Origin: Acidobacteriota bacterium | Lineage (GTDB): Bacteria > Acidobacteriota > Terriglobia > Terriglobales > Acidobacteriaceae | NCBI GenBank assembly: GCA_021806005.1 | Contig: JAJZDM010000007.1 | Coordinates: forward strand, 1 to 64,000 | Reading direction: 5' to 3' | Length of the DNA: 64,000 nt | Part shown: piece by piece, positions 1-8,568 of the stretch | Layout: each line of letters starts with the position of its first letter | Numbering within the stretch: the stretch's first letter is position 1 | Program-made: the position numbers and the translations under genes | The notes under the pieces: generated by a model | Database searches by the model: none | Seen by the model: the letters and a program-made list of their open reading frames with translations, nothing else | Told to the model about the DNA's origin: nothing

Positions 1-1
1 G

Positions 2-3000
2 TCCGGGGCTTACCAGGCGGCCAATACGGATACAGCAGGTGACGGATGCCTTTGGGCGCCGGCGGTTACCCCGTTTATGCCTGCCTCCTGCGGCACAGGA
101 TTGGTTGGCAAGCTCAGTTCTGCCGGAGCACTGTCGTTCCTCACCTATCTGGGGGGAAGCAGCCAGACCCAGATTGAATCGCTCTCTCTCGACAGCCATC
201 AGAACCTTTGGCTGGCTGGCTCAACATCATCGACGAACTTTCCGGTGACCACTGGCCACTATCTGGTCACGCCTGGATACCTGTCTCCCTTTCTCGCCGA
301 GATGTCGAACGACGGAACTCAACTTCCGTTTGCAACGCTGGTGGGAGGAAACTCGGGACACGCCTCTTCTCTGGCGGTCGACGGCAGCGGCAACGTCTAT
401 ATTGCTGGATACATCTCGAATGGGCTGCAGACACCCAATGTCTACCAGACGAGCTTTGCCGGCTTGAGCATGGCATTTGTAGAAAAATGGGGCGCGGGCG
501 CTGCGCCAAGCATCACCCTCTCGACAAACAATCTGGCTTTCAACAACACTCCGTTTGGCGCCGTCAGCGTACCGCAGACCATCACCATTCAGAATACGAG
601 CAGTGTCGCAGCCGAGATTGGGATGGAACTGGCCTCCGACGTTCCCGGATCAGCCACGAATTTCCTGGAGTCCTCCACCTGCGGCACATCTCTGGCCGGT
701 GGCGCATCGTGCACCGTTACCGTGACCTTCGCGCCGGGAACGGCGCCCGCTTCCTGCGTTCCGACTCAGGGATGCAACCCATTGTCGCCCACCGCTACGC
801 TTACGATCGAGACCAACGCGATTCAAGGGACGGAGTTGGTCTCCCTGAGTGGATCAACCGGGGTCGCACCAGCTGTCGTAATAAGCCCAAATCCACTTGT
901 CTTTTCACCTCAGGCCGCGGGGACGTCAAGCACCCCACTCCTGGTTGACGTCTCAAACCTTGGCGACATGGATTTTGTCGCCAGCAGCATCGTGCTCAGC
1001 GGCCCCAATGCGGCAGACTTCCAACTGGCGCTTAGCGGTTATGGCGCAAACTGCACCAATCCGATCTCTCCGGGGAGCTACTGCGTCGTGGCCGTCACCT
1101 TCAGCCCTGCTGCCTCGGCCACGGGAACACGAACGGCGACGCTGACCCTCACCGACGATGCGCCGGACAGTCCGCAAGCCGTGCCGATCACGGGCACCGT
1201 GATCGGGGCCAGTACAGTCATTGTGTCGCCGACGATCGCAGCGGCTGGACCGGTAGTCATCGGCACATCCAAAACCACCACAGTCTCCGTGCAGAATCTC
1301 TCGCCCAACAGCATTGAAGTCACCAGTCTTGCGATTACCGGGACCAATGCCGGAGATTTTTCAGCAAATCCACTGAACTGCTCAGCGAACAACGCTCTCC
1401 CAATGACGGTCGCTTCCGGATCCTCATGCACTGCGGTCATCACGTTTACCCCTGCCGCTGGAGCCAGCGGGTTGCGGACAGCCACGCTTACCGTGGGCAC
1501 CAGTCCCATGATCACCGGATTGGCCACGGTGACCCTGCAGGGAGACGCCCTCACCAACTCCCAGACGTCGCTCAGCTACTCCTCGTTCCCAAATCCCATG
1601 AACTTCGGCGGCTTGGAGGTAGGAACATCCTCCAACAATGGGAGCGTTCTGCTCCAGATCAATAACGATCCTCCAAGTACCTGCGGGGGTGGCGCAACAA
1701 CCTGTGGCGCGACGCTGACCATCTCCTCCATCACCCCAGGATTGAGCGACTATTCTGTCGCTGTACAGCCAGGCAACTCATACTGCACGGCGCCGCCTCT
1801 GACGATCCCCGCTCTGGGCGGCAACTGCACCTTCGTGGTCGTCTTCACTCCTGCACAGGCAGGGTCCAGAGACACCACGCTTACGGTCAATAGCAACGAT
1901 CCGCAGGGACCGATACAGATCCCTGTCTTTGGCAGCGGATTGGCGCTGCCCCTGGGCGCATTCCTGCAGACTGCGCTCAACTTCGGCAACTGCGCCATTG
2001 GCGTAGCCTGTCCAGCCTTGAGCACCACCCTTGTCAACCAGGGACAAGGCAATCTGTCGATCAGTTCGGTAACTGCAAGCCAATATTTCACGGTAGAGAC
2101 AAACTCCTGCCCCACCTCACTTGCGCCACAGGCAAGCTGCAACATCTCCCTGACCTTTACGCCTCCATCGGCCGGCTTCTTCACCGGGACCCTTACCATC
2201 ACAGACAATGGAGGACTTGCCTCACAGCAAAGCGTGACCATGACAGGTTCAGGGGCAACTGGACCACAACTTCGCCTGTGGCCCGCGTCGGTCAACTTTG
2301 GAAATCAGACTGCGACTACAACCAGCAGCCCGCAGACGGTTGAAGTGGCCAGCACCGGTGACTCCACGGTGACCCTGCCGGTGAACGGGCTTTTCACCAC
2401 CGGGGACTTCATTCTGGAGAGCACCACATGCGGCACGAGCCTGACTGCTGGATCAACCTGTACGGCAAGCGTCCAGTACAGACCCTCGAGCGCTCAGCTT
2501 GTGGGGGTGGCAGAGTCCGGGTCGCTGGAGGCAACAGATAATGCCACCGGCAGCCCCCAGATCGCCCTGCTGCTGGGAACTCCCTCTCAGAGCACCACTG
2601 CGGCAACAACCACAACGCTCACCTCGTCGTTGAATCCAGCCACGGCAGGAGCCAGTATCCTGTTCACGGCGACTGTGGCAGGCCCCTCGGGCAATACAAC
2701 CGTACCCACCGGAACCGTGAGCTTCCTGAACGGGACCACGACGTTGGGCAGCGGGCCACTCAGTGCCTCCGCTGCGGCCACCTTCAGCACCTCCACGCTC
2801 CCCGCAGGCACCTACTCGATCACCGCCCTGTATAGCGGCGACTCAAACTTCAGCGGCTCAACATCAAACCTCGTCACGCAGGTGGTGAACGCAGCCGCCA
2901 AAGCCTCGACGACGATCGTTGTGACCTCTTCCGCCAATCCCTCAACCACCGGGCAGCCCGTCACGTTCACGGCAACCGTTGCCGGTGCATCTGGCAGTTC

Positions 3001-4021
3001 CGCCGCGCCCACTGGGTCCGTGACGTTCATGGACGGTGGGACAACGCTCGGCAGCGGAACCCTCAATGCGTCCGGAGTAGCAACATACAGCACATCCTCG
3101 CTCTCTACCGGCTCGCAATCCATCACCGCGGTATACAGCGGCGACTCGAACTTCAACGGATCGACCTCAGGGATACTGACGCAGATGGTGAACGCGGCTG
3201 CTCTGCTGTCGACCGCAACGGCCCTCAGCTCTTCGGTGAATCCCTCTGCGCAGGGGGAGTCGGTGACCTTTACTGCGACCGTTACCGGACCATCGGGCAA
3301 CACGGTCACGCCAACAGGTTCGATCATCTTCATGGACGGCTCCACCACGTTGGGTACCAGCCCGCTCAACAGCAGCGCGCAGGCAGCCTACACGACGTCG
3401 TCGCTGACCACCGGCACCCACTCCTTGACGGCGGTCTATGGCGGCGACGCCAACTTTGCCGGATCAACCTCCGCGGTGCTGACGCAAACCGTGAATGGAC
3501 CTGGCTTCGCGTTGGGTCTGAACCCCGCGACGGTCACCCTGAATGCCGGCCAGTCCGGAAGCACAACCGTTACTGTCACGCCTGAGAGCGGTTTTGACCA
3601 GTCGGTGAGCTTTGCCTGTTCCGGGCTTCCGCTGGCGAGCTCCTGCAGCTTCTCGCCTTCCACCGTGACGCCGAACGGAAGTGCCGTCACCACGACGTTG
3701 ACCATCGCCACCGACGTGGCCATGACTCCGCTTCACGCGCCATCCATCTTCGGTGGCCATGGAAGCGCCGGGTCCGGCATCCTGCTGGCGTGCATGCTCT
3801 TCGGTCTTGGCGGCATCTTCCGGGCAGGGCGCAGGTGGAGGGGATTCTTCGCCGTCCTGGCCCTCTTTGCCGTGTTGGGCTTGGCCCTCTCCGGCTGCGG
3901 CGGCAACAGCAGTGGGGCCGGCAGCGGTACAACCACACCTTCAGGCAGCAGCACGGTGACGGTGACGGCAACCGCCGGAAGCTTGAGCAAGAGTGGAACA
4001 TTCACCCTCGTCGTCCAGTGA
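2..4021 (+). CDS. Giant SBBP / choice-of-anchor / Ig-repeat surface protein (5' end outside window)
   Basis: The reading frame is open from the first bases, so the N-terminus lies upstream; the 77 ATG is internal. The first ~140 visible residues carry SBBP-type beta-propeller motifs (GNVYIAG, NLWLAGST, TYLGGSS). Then come about six choice-of-anchor-D/ASH-like modules, recognisable by repeated CGTSL...SCTVTVTF.P patterns, then three Ig-like modules of exactly 101 residues each, then one more beta module rich in SLPLASSC-type motifs. Near the C-terminus are two hydrophobic segments split by RAGRRWR, followed by an SGCGG motif and a Ser/Thr tail. This architecture is typical of very large secreted proteins in Terriglobia and suggests cell-surface adhesion or matrix function; the substrate is unknown. 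The C-terminal hydrophobic pair suggests membrane retention. Family class is confident, function is not. Confidence 0.85.
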   Translation, partial: SGAYQAANTDTAGDGCLWAPAVTPFMPASCGTGLVGKLSSAGALSFLTYLGGSSQTQIESLSLDSHQNLWLAGSTSSTNFPVTTGHYLVTPGYLSPFLAEMSNDGTQLPFATLVGGNSGHASSLAVDGSGNVYIAGYISNGLQTPNVYQTSFAGLSMAFVEKWGAGAAPSITLSTNNLAFNNTPFGAVSVPQTITIQNTSSVAAEIGMELASDVPGSATNFLESSTCGTSLAGGASCTVTVTFAPGTAPASCVPTQGCNPLSPTATLTIETNAIQGTELVSLSGSTGVAPAVVISPNPLVFSPQAAGTSSTPLLVDVSNLGDMDFVASSIVLSGPNAADFQLALSGYGANCTNPISPGSYCVVAVTFSPAASATGTRTATLTLTDDAPDSPQAVPITGTVIGASTVIVSPTIAAAGPVVIGTSKTTTVSVQNLSPNSIEVTSLAITGTNAGDFSANPLNCSANNALPMTVASGSSCTAVITFTPAAGASGLRTATLTVGTSPMITGLATVTLQGDALTNSQTSLSYSSFPNPMNFGGLEVGTSSNNGSVLLQINNDPPSTCGGGATTCGATLTISSITPGLSDYSVAVQPGNSYCTAPPLTIPALGGNCTFVVVFTPAQAGSRDTTLTVNSNDPQGPIQIPVFGSGLALPLGAFLQTALNFGNCAIGVACPALSTTLVNQGQGNLSISSVTASQYFTVETNSCPTSLAPQASCNISLTFTPPSAGFFTGTLTITDNGGLASQQSVTMTGSGATGPQLRLWPASVNFGNQTATTTSSPQTVEVASTGDSTVTLPVNGLFTTGDFILESTTCGTSLTAGSTCTASVQYRPSSAQLVGVAESGSLEATDNATGSPQIALLLGTPSQSTTAATTTTLTSSLNPATAGASILFTATVAGPSGNTTVPTGTVSFLNGTTTLGSGPLSASAAATFSTSTLPAGTYSITALYSGDSNFSGSTSNLVTQVVNAAAKASTTIVVTSSANPSTTGQPVTFTATVAGASGSSAAPTGSVTFMDGGTTLGSGTLNASGVATYSTSSLSTGSQSITAVYSGDSNFNGSTSGILTQMVNAAALLSTATALSSSVNPSAQGESVTFTATVTGPSGNTVTPTGSIIFMDGSTTLGTSPLNSSAQAAYTTSSLTTGTHSLTAVYGGDANFAGSTSAVLTQTVNGPGFALGLNPATVTLNAGQSGSTTVTVTPESGFDQSVSFACSGLPLASSCSFSPSTVTPNGSAVTTTLTIATDVAMTPLHAPSIFGGHGSAGSGILLACMLFGLGGIFRAGRRWRGFFAVLALFAVLGLALSGCGGNSSGAGSGTTTPSGSSTVTVTATAGSLSKSGTFTLVVQ
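2584..3495 (+). repeat. Three tandem 303-bp in-frame repeats encoding Ig-like modules
   Basis: Equivalent VNAA/VNGP boundaries fall at 2887, 3190 and 3493, giving units of exactly 303 bp (101 residues). Each unit contains a S.NPS..G...TFTATV..PSG start, a PTG.V.F.DG.TTLG centre and a Y.GD.NF.GSTS end. The units have diverged at DNA level, so this is an old internal duplication under protein-level constraint. Confidence 0.85.
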
Positions 4022-4683
4022 CCTTCGTCGAAGATACCCGGAGTGTAAACGCCGTAGATGGCTTCGGCAACACTCTGAGAGTACAGGCGTCGGCCTGATC
4101 TCTTCAGATTTGGAGATCCGCGGCGTCTGACCGATGCACCGGAGGGCTGACATCGCCTAAGCGGCGGGCGGATGGCTCCGCCGGGTCACAAGCCATGCTC
4201 CGCGCGCGGGAGTCCTTGCTGCCGGCCTCTGCCCGGAGCCTCCGGTGGCTCATCCTTGAACCCGGCCCCGGAGTACCAGCCTCAAAACGCCAGCCCAGCC
4301 ACTTACGCTTGTCAGGATGGCTTGTCCTCCGGCCTTCCGCCGCGGCCGATCGAATCTTTGCCGGCAGCAAAAGAGATCAGCCGTTCCATCTGGCAAGATT
4401 CACAATGCAGTCTCTTCACCGTCCTCGTTCTGGCGCGCAGCATCGCGAGAAGTCTGGAGGATAGATGATTGACCGGGCTGAAACAATCCCGTGTGGACGG
4501 GAAGATCACATCCTAATGCGCAGGAACCATCTTCATATCCACTCCGAGTCGACTAGCGCGAGACTCTTCCGGTATCCTAGGGTTCGAAACGAATGACACC
4601 GGTCGCAAAGAAGGCGTCCGGAGCTTTCAGCCCGTACTGTCAAACAGGTAGGCTAGAGGCGAGGCAATTCAAGGAGAGCTGCT
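4022..4683. other. 662-bp intergenic region, no gene supported
   Basis: Several short overlapping frames exist on both strands but none has a convincing start, ribosome site or recognisable protein. No clear terminator was found directly after the giant Ig-repeat gene. The last ~20 bases carry the ribosome site (AAGGAGAG) of the following glycine-rich gene. Confidence 0.6.
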
Positions 4684-5205
4684 ATGCGTGGTCTCAAACA
4701 TCTTGTACTGGTTGCGCTATTAGGAATCATCACGGCGGCCTCTGCCAAAGCGCAGATTTCGTTTGGAGTAGATATCGGTGGCTATCCCGCCGCTCCACCG
4801 GTGTGTGAATATGGATATTACTCCTACCCACCCTACGCCTGTGCCCCCTATGGCTTTTATGGTCCACAATGGTTTAATGGTGGACTATTCATCGGTGCTG
4901 GCCCGTGGTACCACGATGGCTGGGGCGGTGGCTGGGGCGGCGGGGATGGCTGGGGTGGCGGCTGGCGAGGCGGTGATGGCTGGCGAGGCGGCATGGATCG
5001 CGGCGGGTGGGGCGGTGGACGAGGCTTTGTAGGCGGTGGCTTCCATGGCGGTGGTGGTGGCTTCCACGGCGGTGGCTTCCACGGTGGTGGTGGCTTCCAC
5101 GGTGGCGGTGGTTTCCACGGCGGTGGTGGTGGCTTCCACGGTGGCGGTGGTGGTTTCCATGGCGGCGGCGGTGGTTTCCACGGCGGCGGCGGTGGACATC
5201 GCTGA
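4684..5205 (+). CDS. Secreted glycine-rich protein with GGGFHGGG repeats
   Basis: This encodes 173 residues preceded by a good ribosome site (AAGGAGAG, 6 bases before ATG). A classical Sec signal peptide covers residues 1-22 with likely cleavage after SAKA. The mature part starts with a Tyr/Pro-rich segment (about 30-70), continues as GGGWGGGDGW repeats (about 78-110) and ends in about ten His-containing FHGGGG repeats. The biased composition suggests a structural or metal-binding envelope protein of low complexity; histidines could bind metal, but no family assignment is possible. A strong terminator follows 25 bp downstream, so the gene looks monocistronic. Antisense proline-rich frames over the repeat are by-products of the skewed composition. 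Confidence 0.8.
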   Translation: MRGLKHLVLVALLGIITAASAKAQISFGVDIGGYPAAPPVCEYGYYSYPPYACAPYGFYGPQWFNGGLFIGAGPWYHDGWGGGWGGGDGWGGGWRGGDGWRGGMDRGGWGGGRGFVGGGFHGGGGGFHGGGFHGGGGFHGGGGFHGGGGGFHGGGGGFHGGGGGFHGGGGGHR

Positions 5206-5230
5206 TCCACGAGTTCACATCATGCAAAAG

Positions 5231-5260
5231 ACGGCTGCCCAGCAGGGCAGCCGTTTGTTT
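5231..5260 (+). terminator. Rho-independent terminator after the glycine-rich gene
   Basis: A perfect 10-bp stem, ACGGCTGCCC / GGGCAGCCGT, with loop AGCA is followed by TTGTTTTG. It lies 25 bp after the stop codon. Confidence 0.85.
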
Positions 5261-5365
5261 TGATGGACTTGGAGAAAGGCATGGGTCTGAGAGTCGTCTT
5301 CCAGCCACCGACATCTTTGACGATCTGGAGCAACGAAGGCAATCCACGCTCAAGCATGACGACAG

Positions 5366-5481
5366 TAAGGCAGTTTCGGTGTCGGTGTAGAGGGCGACTC
5401 GACTTCGATGGGCGTTTTCCCTCAATGAAAACGCCACTCCAAGCCCGCTTCGGGATACCCATCCACACCGAAAATGCCATA
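5366..5481 (+). mobile_element. MITE-like repeat, copy 1
   Basis: A 116-bp non-coding element. It begins TA-AGGCAGTTTCGGTGT and ends in the imperfect reverse complement ACACCGAAAATGCCA-TA, so it has terminal inverted repeats of about 15 bp bordered by TA. In the middle is a 9-bp hairpin, GGCGTTTTC (5411-5419) / GAAAACGCC (5427-5435). It is nearly identical to the inverted copy at 25474-25589 and clearly related to the one at 55397-55528. It encodes no protein, as expected for a non-autonomous element. The TA borders recall IS630/Tc1-type target duplications, which is inference. Confidence 0.75.
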
Positions 5482-5704
5482 GCGCTCTCTGATGAACCTT
5501 TCAGGAGCTTCCCGGAGACAGATCTTCCGATCCTCAGCTCTTGCTGACGATAGACGGATTCGCCGGTCGATCACAGGCTTGTACCGGGGCGACGCCAGTT
5601 CGTGCCGTTCCAGTGCATCATCCAAAGAAGAGCGGCTCTATCCGAACCAGCCAGACAAGCCTTCTGATCTCGGATCCTCCCACCGCTTACCCCGCAAATA
5701 ATTA

Positions 5705-5733
5705 CCCCCGGGCTCCGAAAGGGAACCCGGGGG
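5705..5733 (-). terminator. Rho-independent terminator for the minus-strand secreted hypothetical gene
   Basis: Read on the minus strand, CCCCCGGG and CCCGGGGG form an 8-bp stem around a 13-base loop, followed by TAATTATTT. It lies 20 bp beyond the stop codon of the gene at 5754-6650. Confidence 0.75.
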
Positions 5734-5753
5734 CGTATCGGTCCCTTGGTGCT

Positions 5754-6650
5754 TTACTTGGCTGTCGTCGTTTTGCCAGTTGTCGTCGTTTTGTTGGCTG
5801 CAGCGGTTCTCAGCGGCTTGGGGTGCCAGAAGTCCATATCATTCTTCGTCCAGGTATCAGGAAGCCGGCTCATGCTTGGCGAGAATACATAAAGGTTCGA
5901 CTCGATGCTATTGTAGTCTGCGCTCTCAATACCAAGGATTTTCTTATGCGTGTCGGCTCCCATGTTCTTCATATACTCCGCCGCGAGCGACTGGTGTTTG
6001 TCCAGGTCAGCCAGCGACTTCACAGGAAACACGATCAGGAAGGTGTCGTCCTTCGAATTGCCGAAAATCTCCTGATAGATCGTAAAGTGGAAGCTCGGAT
6101 CCGTCTGAATCCAGATCTCTCCGGTCTTTCTGATCACGTCTGAAAACTCCGTGTCATGTCCCAGCTTTACATGAATCTGGATCAGATCCATGAAGCGCAT
6201 CGTGCCGAGACTCTCGGGTTCCGGATTACTCAGGTCCGGGCGCAACCGCCAGATGGCTGTCTTTGATCCCAGCAGGGTCGCGTTGTGCTCTGCTTCAAGA
6301 CTGTCCAGCTTGTCGCCAATCAGGGCGTCGTCGTAGTCATGCACGGCCTGCATCTCTTCAAGCGATGCGTAGCCGGAGAGAAACATGGTTTGCTCCGACC
6401 CGGAGATCTCTCCCATACCCAGGTAGTACTGCTTGGCCTTGTCCGCGTCCATTGCCGTTGCGTACTCTGCCTCCAGCTTGGCATGGGTCGCCTCTTCTCC
6501 CGGCTTCGGCATCTCCCGAACAGTTACCAGGATCGGAGCAGGTCCGCTCGGCGGCGGCCCTTGTTGCTGTGCGTGAGCTGCGGTCACCGTCAGGCCAGCT
6601 GCTGCTACCCCTATCCATACAAAGTACTTCCGAAGTCGGAGCTGGATCAT
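5754..6650 (-). CDS. Secreted hypothetical protein, possible two-domain alpha/beta-barrel (NIPSNAP-like)
   Basis: The 298-residue product has a Sec signal peptide (residues 1-27, cleavage near AHA-QQQ). The mature protein seems to hold two similar alpha/beta halves: ILVTVREMPKPG near residue 40 and FMDLIQIHVKLGH near residue 150 both begin beta strands followed by a long helix, and each half contains a YA/IYQ aromatic region, as in dimeric alpha/beta-barrel (NIPSNAP/ABM-like) folds. That fold is my inference. The C-terminus is a Thr/Lys-rich tail (KTTTTGKTTTAK). It is monocistronic with a strong terminator. No catalytic motif is visible and no function is proposed. Confidence 0.65.
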   Translation of the reverse strand: MIQLRLRKYFVWIGVAAAGLTVTAAHAQQQGPPPSGPAPILVTVREMPKPGEEATHAKLEAEYATAMDADKAKQYYLGMGEISGSEQTMFLSGYASLEEMQAVHDYDDALIGDKLDSLEAEHNATLLGSKTAIWRLRPDLSNPEPESLGTMRFMDLIQIHVKLGHDTEFSDVIRKTGEIWIQTDPSFHFTIYQEIFGNSKDDTFLIVFPVKSLADLDKHQSLAAEYMKNMGADTHKKILGIESADYNSIESNLYVFSPSMSRLPDTWTKNDMDFWHPKPLRTAAANKTTTTGKTTTAK

Positions 6651-6995
6651 ATTCCTCGCTTCTCCTTGTTAGCGAAATCAAGACCAAGGTTATTGTACGC
6701 GGGGGAGCAAAAATAGACCACGGAGTTTGCGCAAAGGAATCTGAGCGATGCTGGGCCCGCGGAACTCACGCAAAGAGATCTGCCGCGGCCGGCGCTGGAG
6801 GCCTCTCTGCTGGTGGAGGAGATCTGCAGAACCAGAGACCTCAGTCCGTCTGCGCAGGCTCTGCGTGGGGATCTTCTAGCAGAAATGGCTTGTACCGGGC
6901 GCCTGCCGTTGGGTGCAGTTCACCTGTTTCCGTCGGATCATGGATACGATGGGTGCGTCCGTCGTCTTCCAATTGCCCTGTACCTTGAGAAGGTA

Positions 6996-7031
6996 TGCAT
7001 GGGCGTCTTCTTCAGGGAAGACGCCCATGCA
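6996..7031 (-). terminator. Strong hairpin 3' of the RND efflux operon, probable terminator
   Basis: A perfect 15-bp stem, TGCATGGGCGTCTTC / GAAGACGCCCATGCA, has a 6-base loop. It lies 56 bp past the stop codon of the outer-membrane factor gene. There is no clean T-run, so it may end or stabilise the transcript. Its core resembles the central hairpin of the MITE-like repeats. Apart from this hairpin I see nothing in 6651-7086. Confidence 0.5.
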
Positions 7032-7086
7032 CATCGAGCTCCAGGAGAAGCACACCCTGATCTTCCGGACTTTTTTGGAGACCATC

Positions 7087-8568
7087 CTACCAGCCTCCGC
7101 CCAGCGCGTTGTAGAGCTGGACCAGGGCAAGCGCCTCCTGCTGTTCGGCGGTGTCCAGCGTGAGTTCCGCGTTATAGAAGTCGGTGTCGGTCGTCAACAC
7201 CTCCAGATAACTGGTGCCTCCGCCCTGATACCGGATGCGAGCCAGTCGCAACGCATCGGCGGCGGCCGCGGTCTGCTTCTCCTCAAGCTGCCGATACTCT
7301 TGGCTCTTATGGTAGGCCACCAGCGCGTTCGAGACATCCCGCAGCGCCCCCGCGATGGTCTGCTGGTAGGTATCCAGCAACTCCTTGTGCCTGGAGAGCG
7401 CAAGATGGTAGTTATTGCGGATCTTGCCAGCGTCGAAGATGGGCTGGGTGAGACCGCCGACGGCGTAGTAGTAGCCGTTGGCCGGATTCAGGAGCTCGTC
7501 AAACTGACTACTGCCCATGCCACCCTCTGCAGTAATGGAGAGCTGCGGAAAGTATTCGGCACGAGCGACGCCGATGTTGGCGTTAGCCTGAACCAGAAGC
7601 TCTTCGGCACGGCGAACATCCGGCCTGCGCTCCAGAAGATCGGTGGGGAGCCCCACGGGAACGTCTACCGGATGCGGGGCATCAGCGACAGCATCGCCGC
7701 GAACGATGGGGCCTGGTGATTCACCCAGCAGAAGGCGAAGATCATTCTCCTGACGTGCAATCTGGCTCTGCAGCGTGGGGATCTGTGCCTGCGCGGCGTA
7801 ACAGAGTTCTTCGGCCTGGCGGACATCGGCCAGCGAGCTCGCGCCGCCCTCCTCCAGCGTTCGCGTCAGCTTGAGGGACTGCTGGCGCGCCCGGAGCGTC
7901 TTGCGCGTCAGCGTGAGCTCGGAGTCGAGGGTGCGCAACTGATAGTAGTCGGTTGCCACATCTTCCACCAGAGTGCTGTAAGTCGTCTGGCGGGCCCACT
8001 CGGTAGCTTGCAGGTAGGCACGCTGGGCCTCGGTCTGGCGGCGATAGTAACCCCAGAAGTCCAGATTCCAGGCTACGGATCCGGTAATTCCGCCGGCAAA
8101 GAAGTTCGTCTGCGAACTACTGGAACTGCCGGAGCCGCCGAGCAGGTTGCCGGGCAATCCCAAAGCGACATAGGACGCGCCGACGTCGACGGTTGGATAC
8201 GCCCCCGCCTTGGTGATGCCGAGTTGGGCCTGTTCTTCCAGGACCCGGTCGGCCGCGATCTTCACGTCGTAGTTGTTCTTGAGCGCCTGGCGGATGAGTT
8301 GCTGCAGCACCGGATCGGTGAAGATCGTATCCCACTTCTCCGCGCCGAGAGGCGTGGCGTTGGAGCTTGCGGCGGTAGTGGCCGCCGGAGCAATCTCCGG
8401 AGCCATGGCTCCGCGATAGCTCGTCGGCATGTCGACCACGGGCCGCTTGTAGTTGGGACCAGCCTTGCACCCGGTAAATCCGAGCGCGAGGCCCCCTGTG
8501 ATCAGAGAGCCGAGGAACAGAGCCAGGCTGCGGTTCGTTGCAGAGAAGGTGCGTTCACGGTGCTTCAT
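7087..8568 (-). CDS. NodT/OprM-family RND outer-membrane factor lipoprotein
   Basis: This 493-residue protein is the outer-membrane exit duct of the tripartite pump encoded just upstream. A hydrophobic leader ends in FTGC (Cys34), a lipobox-like site, followed by the family signature AGPNYKRP. The body has two TolC-like repeats: one near residues 70-270 (NYDVKIAADRVLEEQAQLG) and a second near 300-480 (RPDVRRAEELLVQANANIGVARAEYFPQ split by turns). Length is normal. Its ATG overlaps the pump's stop codon (ATGA) and is preceded by AAGGAGG, so translation is coupled. It is the last gene of the operon. Confidence 0.95.
   Translation of the reverse strand: MKHRERTFSATNRSLALFLGSLITGGLALGFTGCKAGPNYKRPVVDMPTSYRGAMAPEIAPAATTAASSNATPLGAEKWDTIFTDPVLQQLIRQALKNNYDVKIAADRVLEEQAQLGITKAGAYPTVDVGASYVALGLPGNLLGGSGSSSSSQTNFFAGGITGSVAWNLDFWGYYRRQTEAQRAYLQATEWARQTTYSTLVEDVATDYYQLRTLDSELTLTRKTLRARQQSLKLTRTLEEGGASSLADVRQAEELCYAAQAQIPTLQSQIARQENDLRLLLGESPGPIVRGDAVADAPHPVDVPVGLPTDLLERRPDVRRAEELLVQANANIGVARAEYFPQLSITAEGGMGSSQFDELLNPANGYYYAVGGLTQPIFDAGKIRNNYHLALSRHKELLDTYQQTIAGALRDVSNALVAYHKSQEYRQLEEKQTAAAADALRLARIRYQGGGTSYLEVLTTDTDFYNAELTLDTAEQQEALALVQLYNALGGGW

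Noticed and set aside
4910-5200. Short repeats resembling a CRISPR array
   Set aside because: The repeats follow codon phase in the glycine-rich gene, with no spacers and no cas genes.
4857-5437. Proline-rich and His-rich minus-strand frames
   Set aside because: They mirror the GGGFHGGG repeat region and have no start signals.
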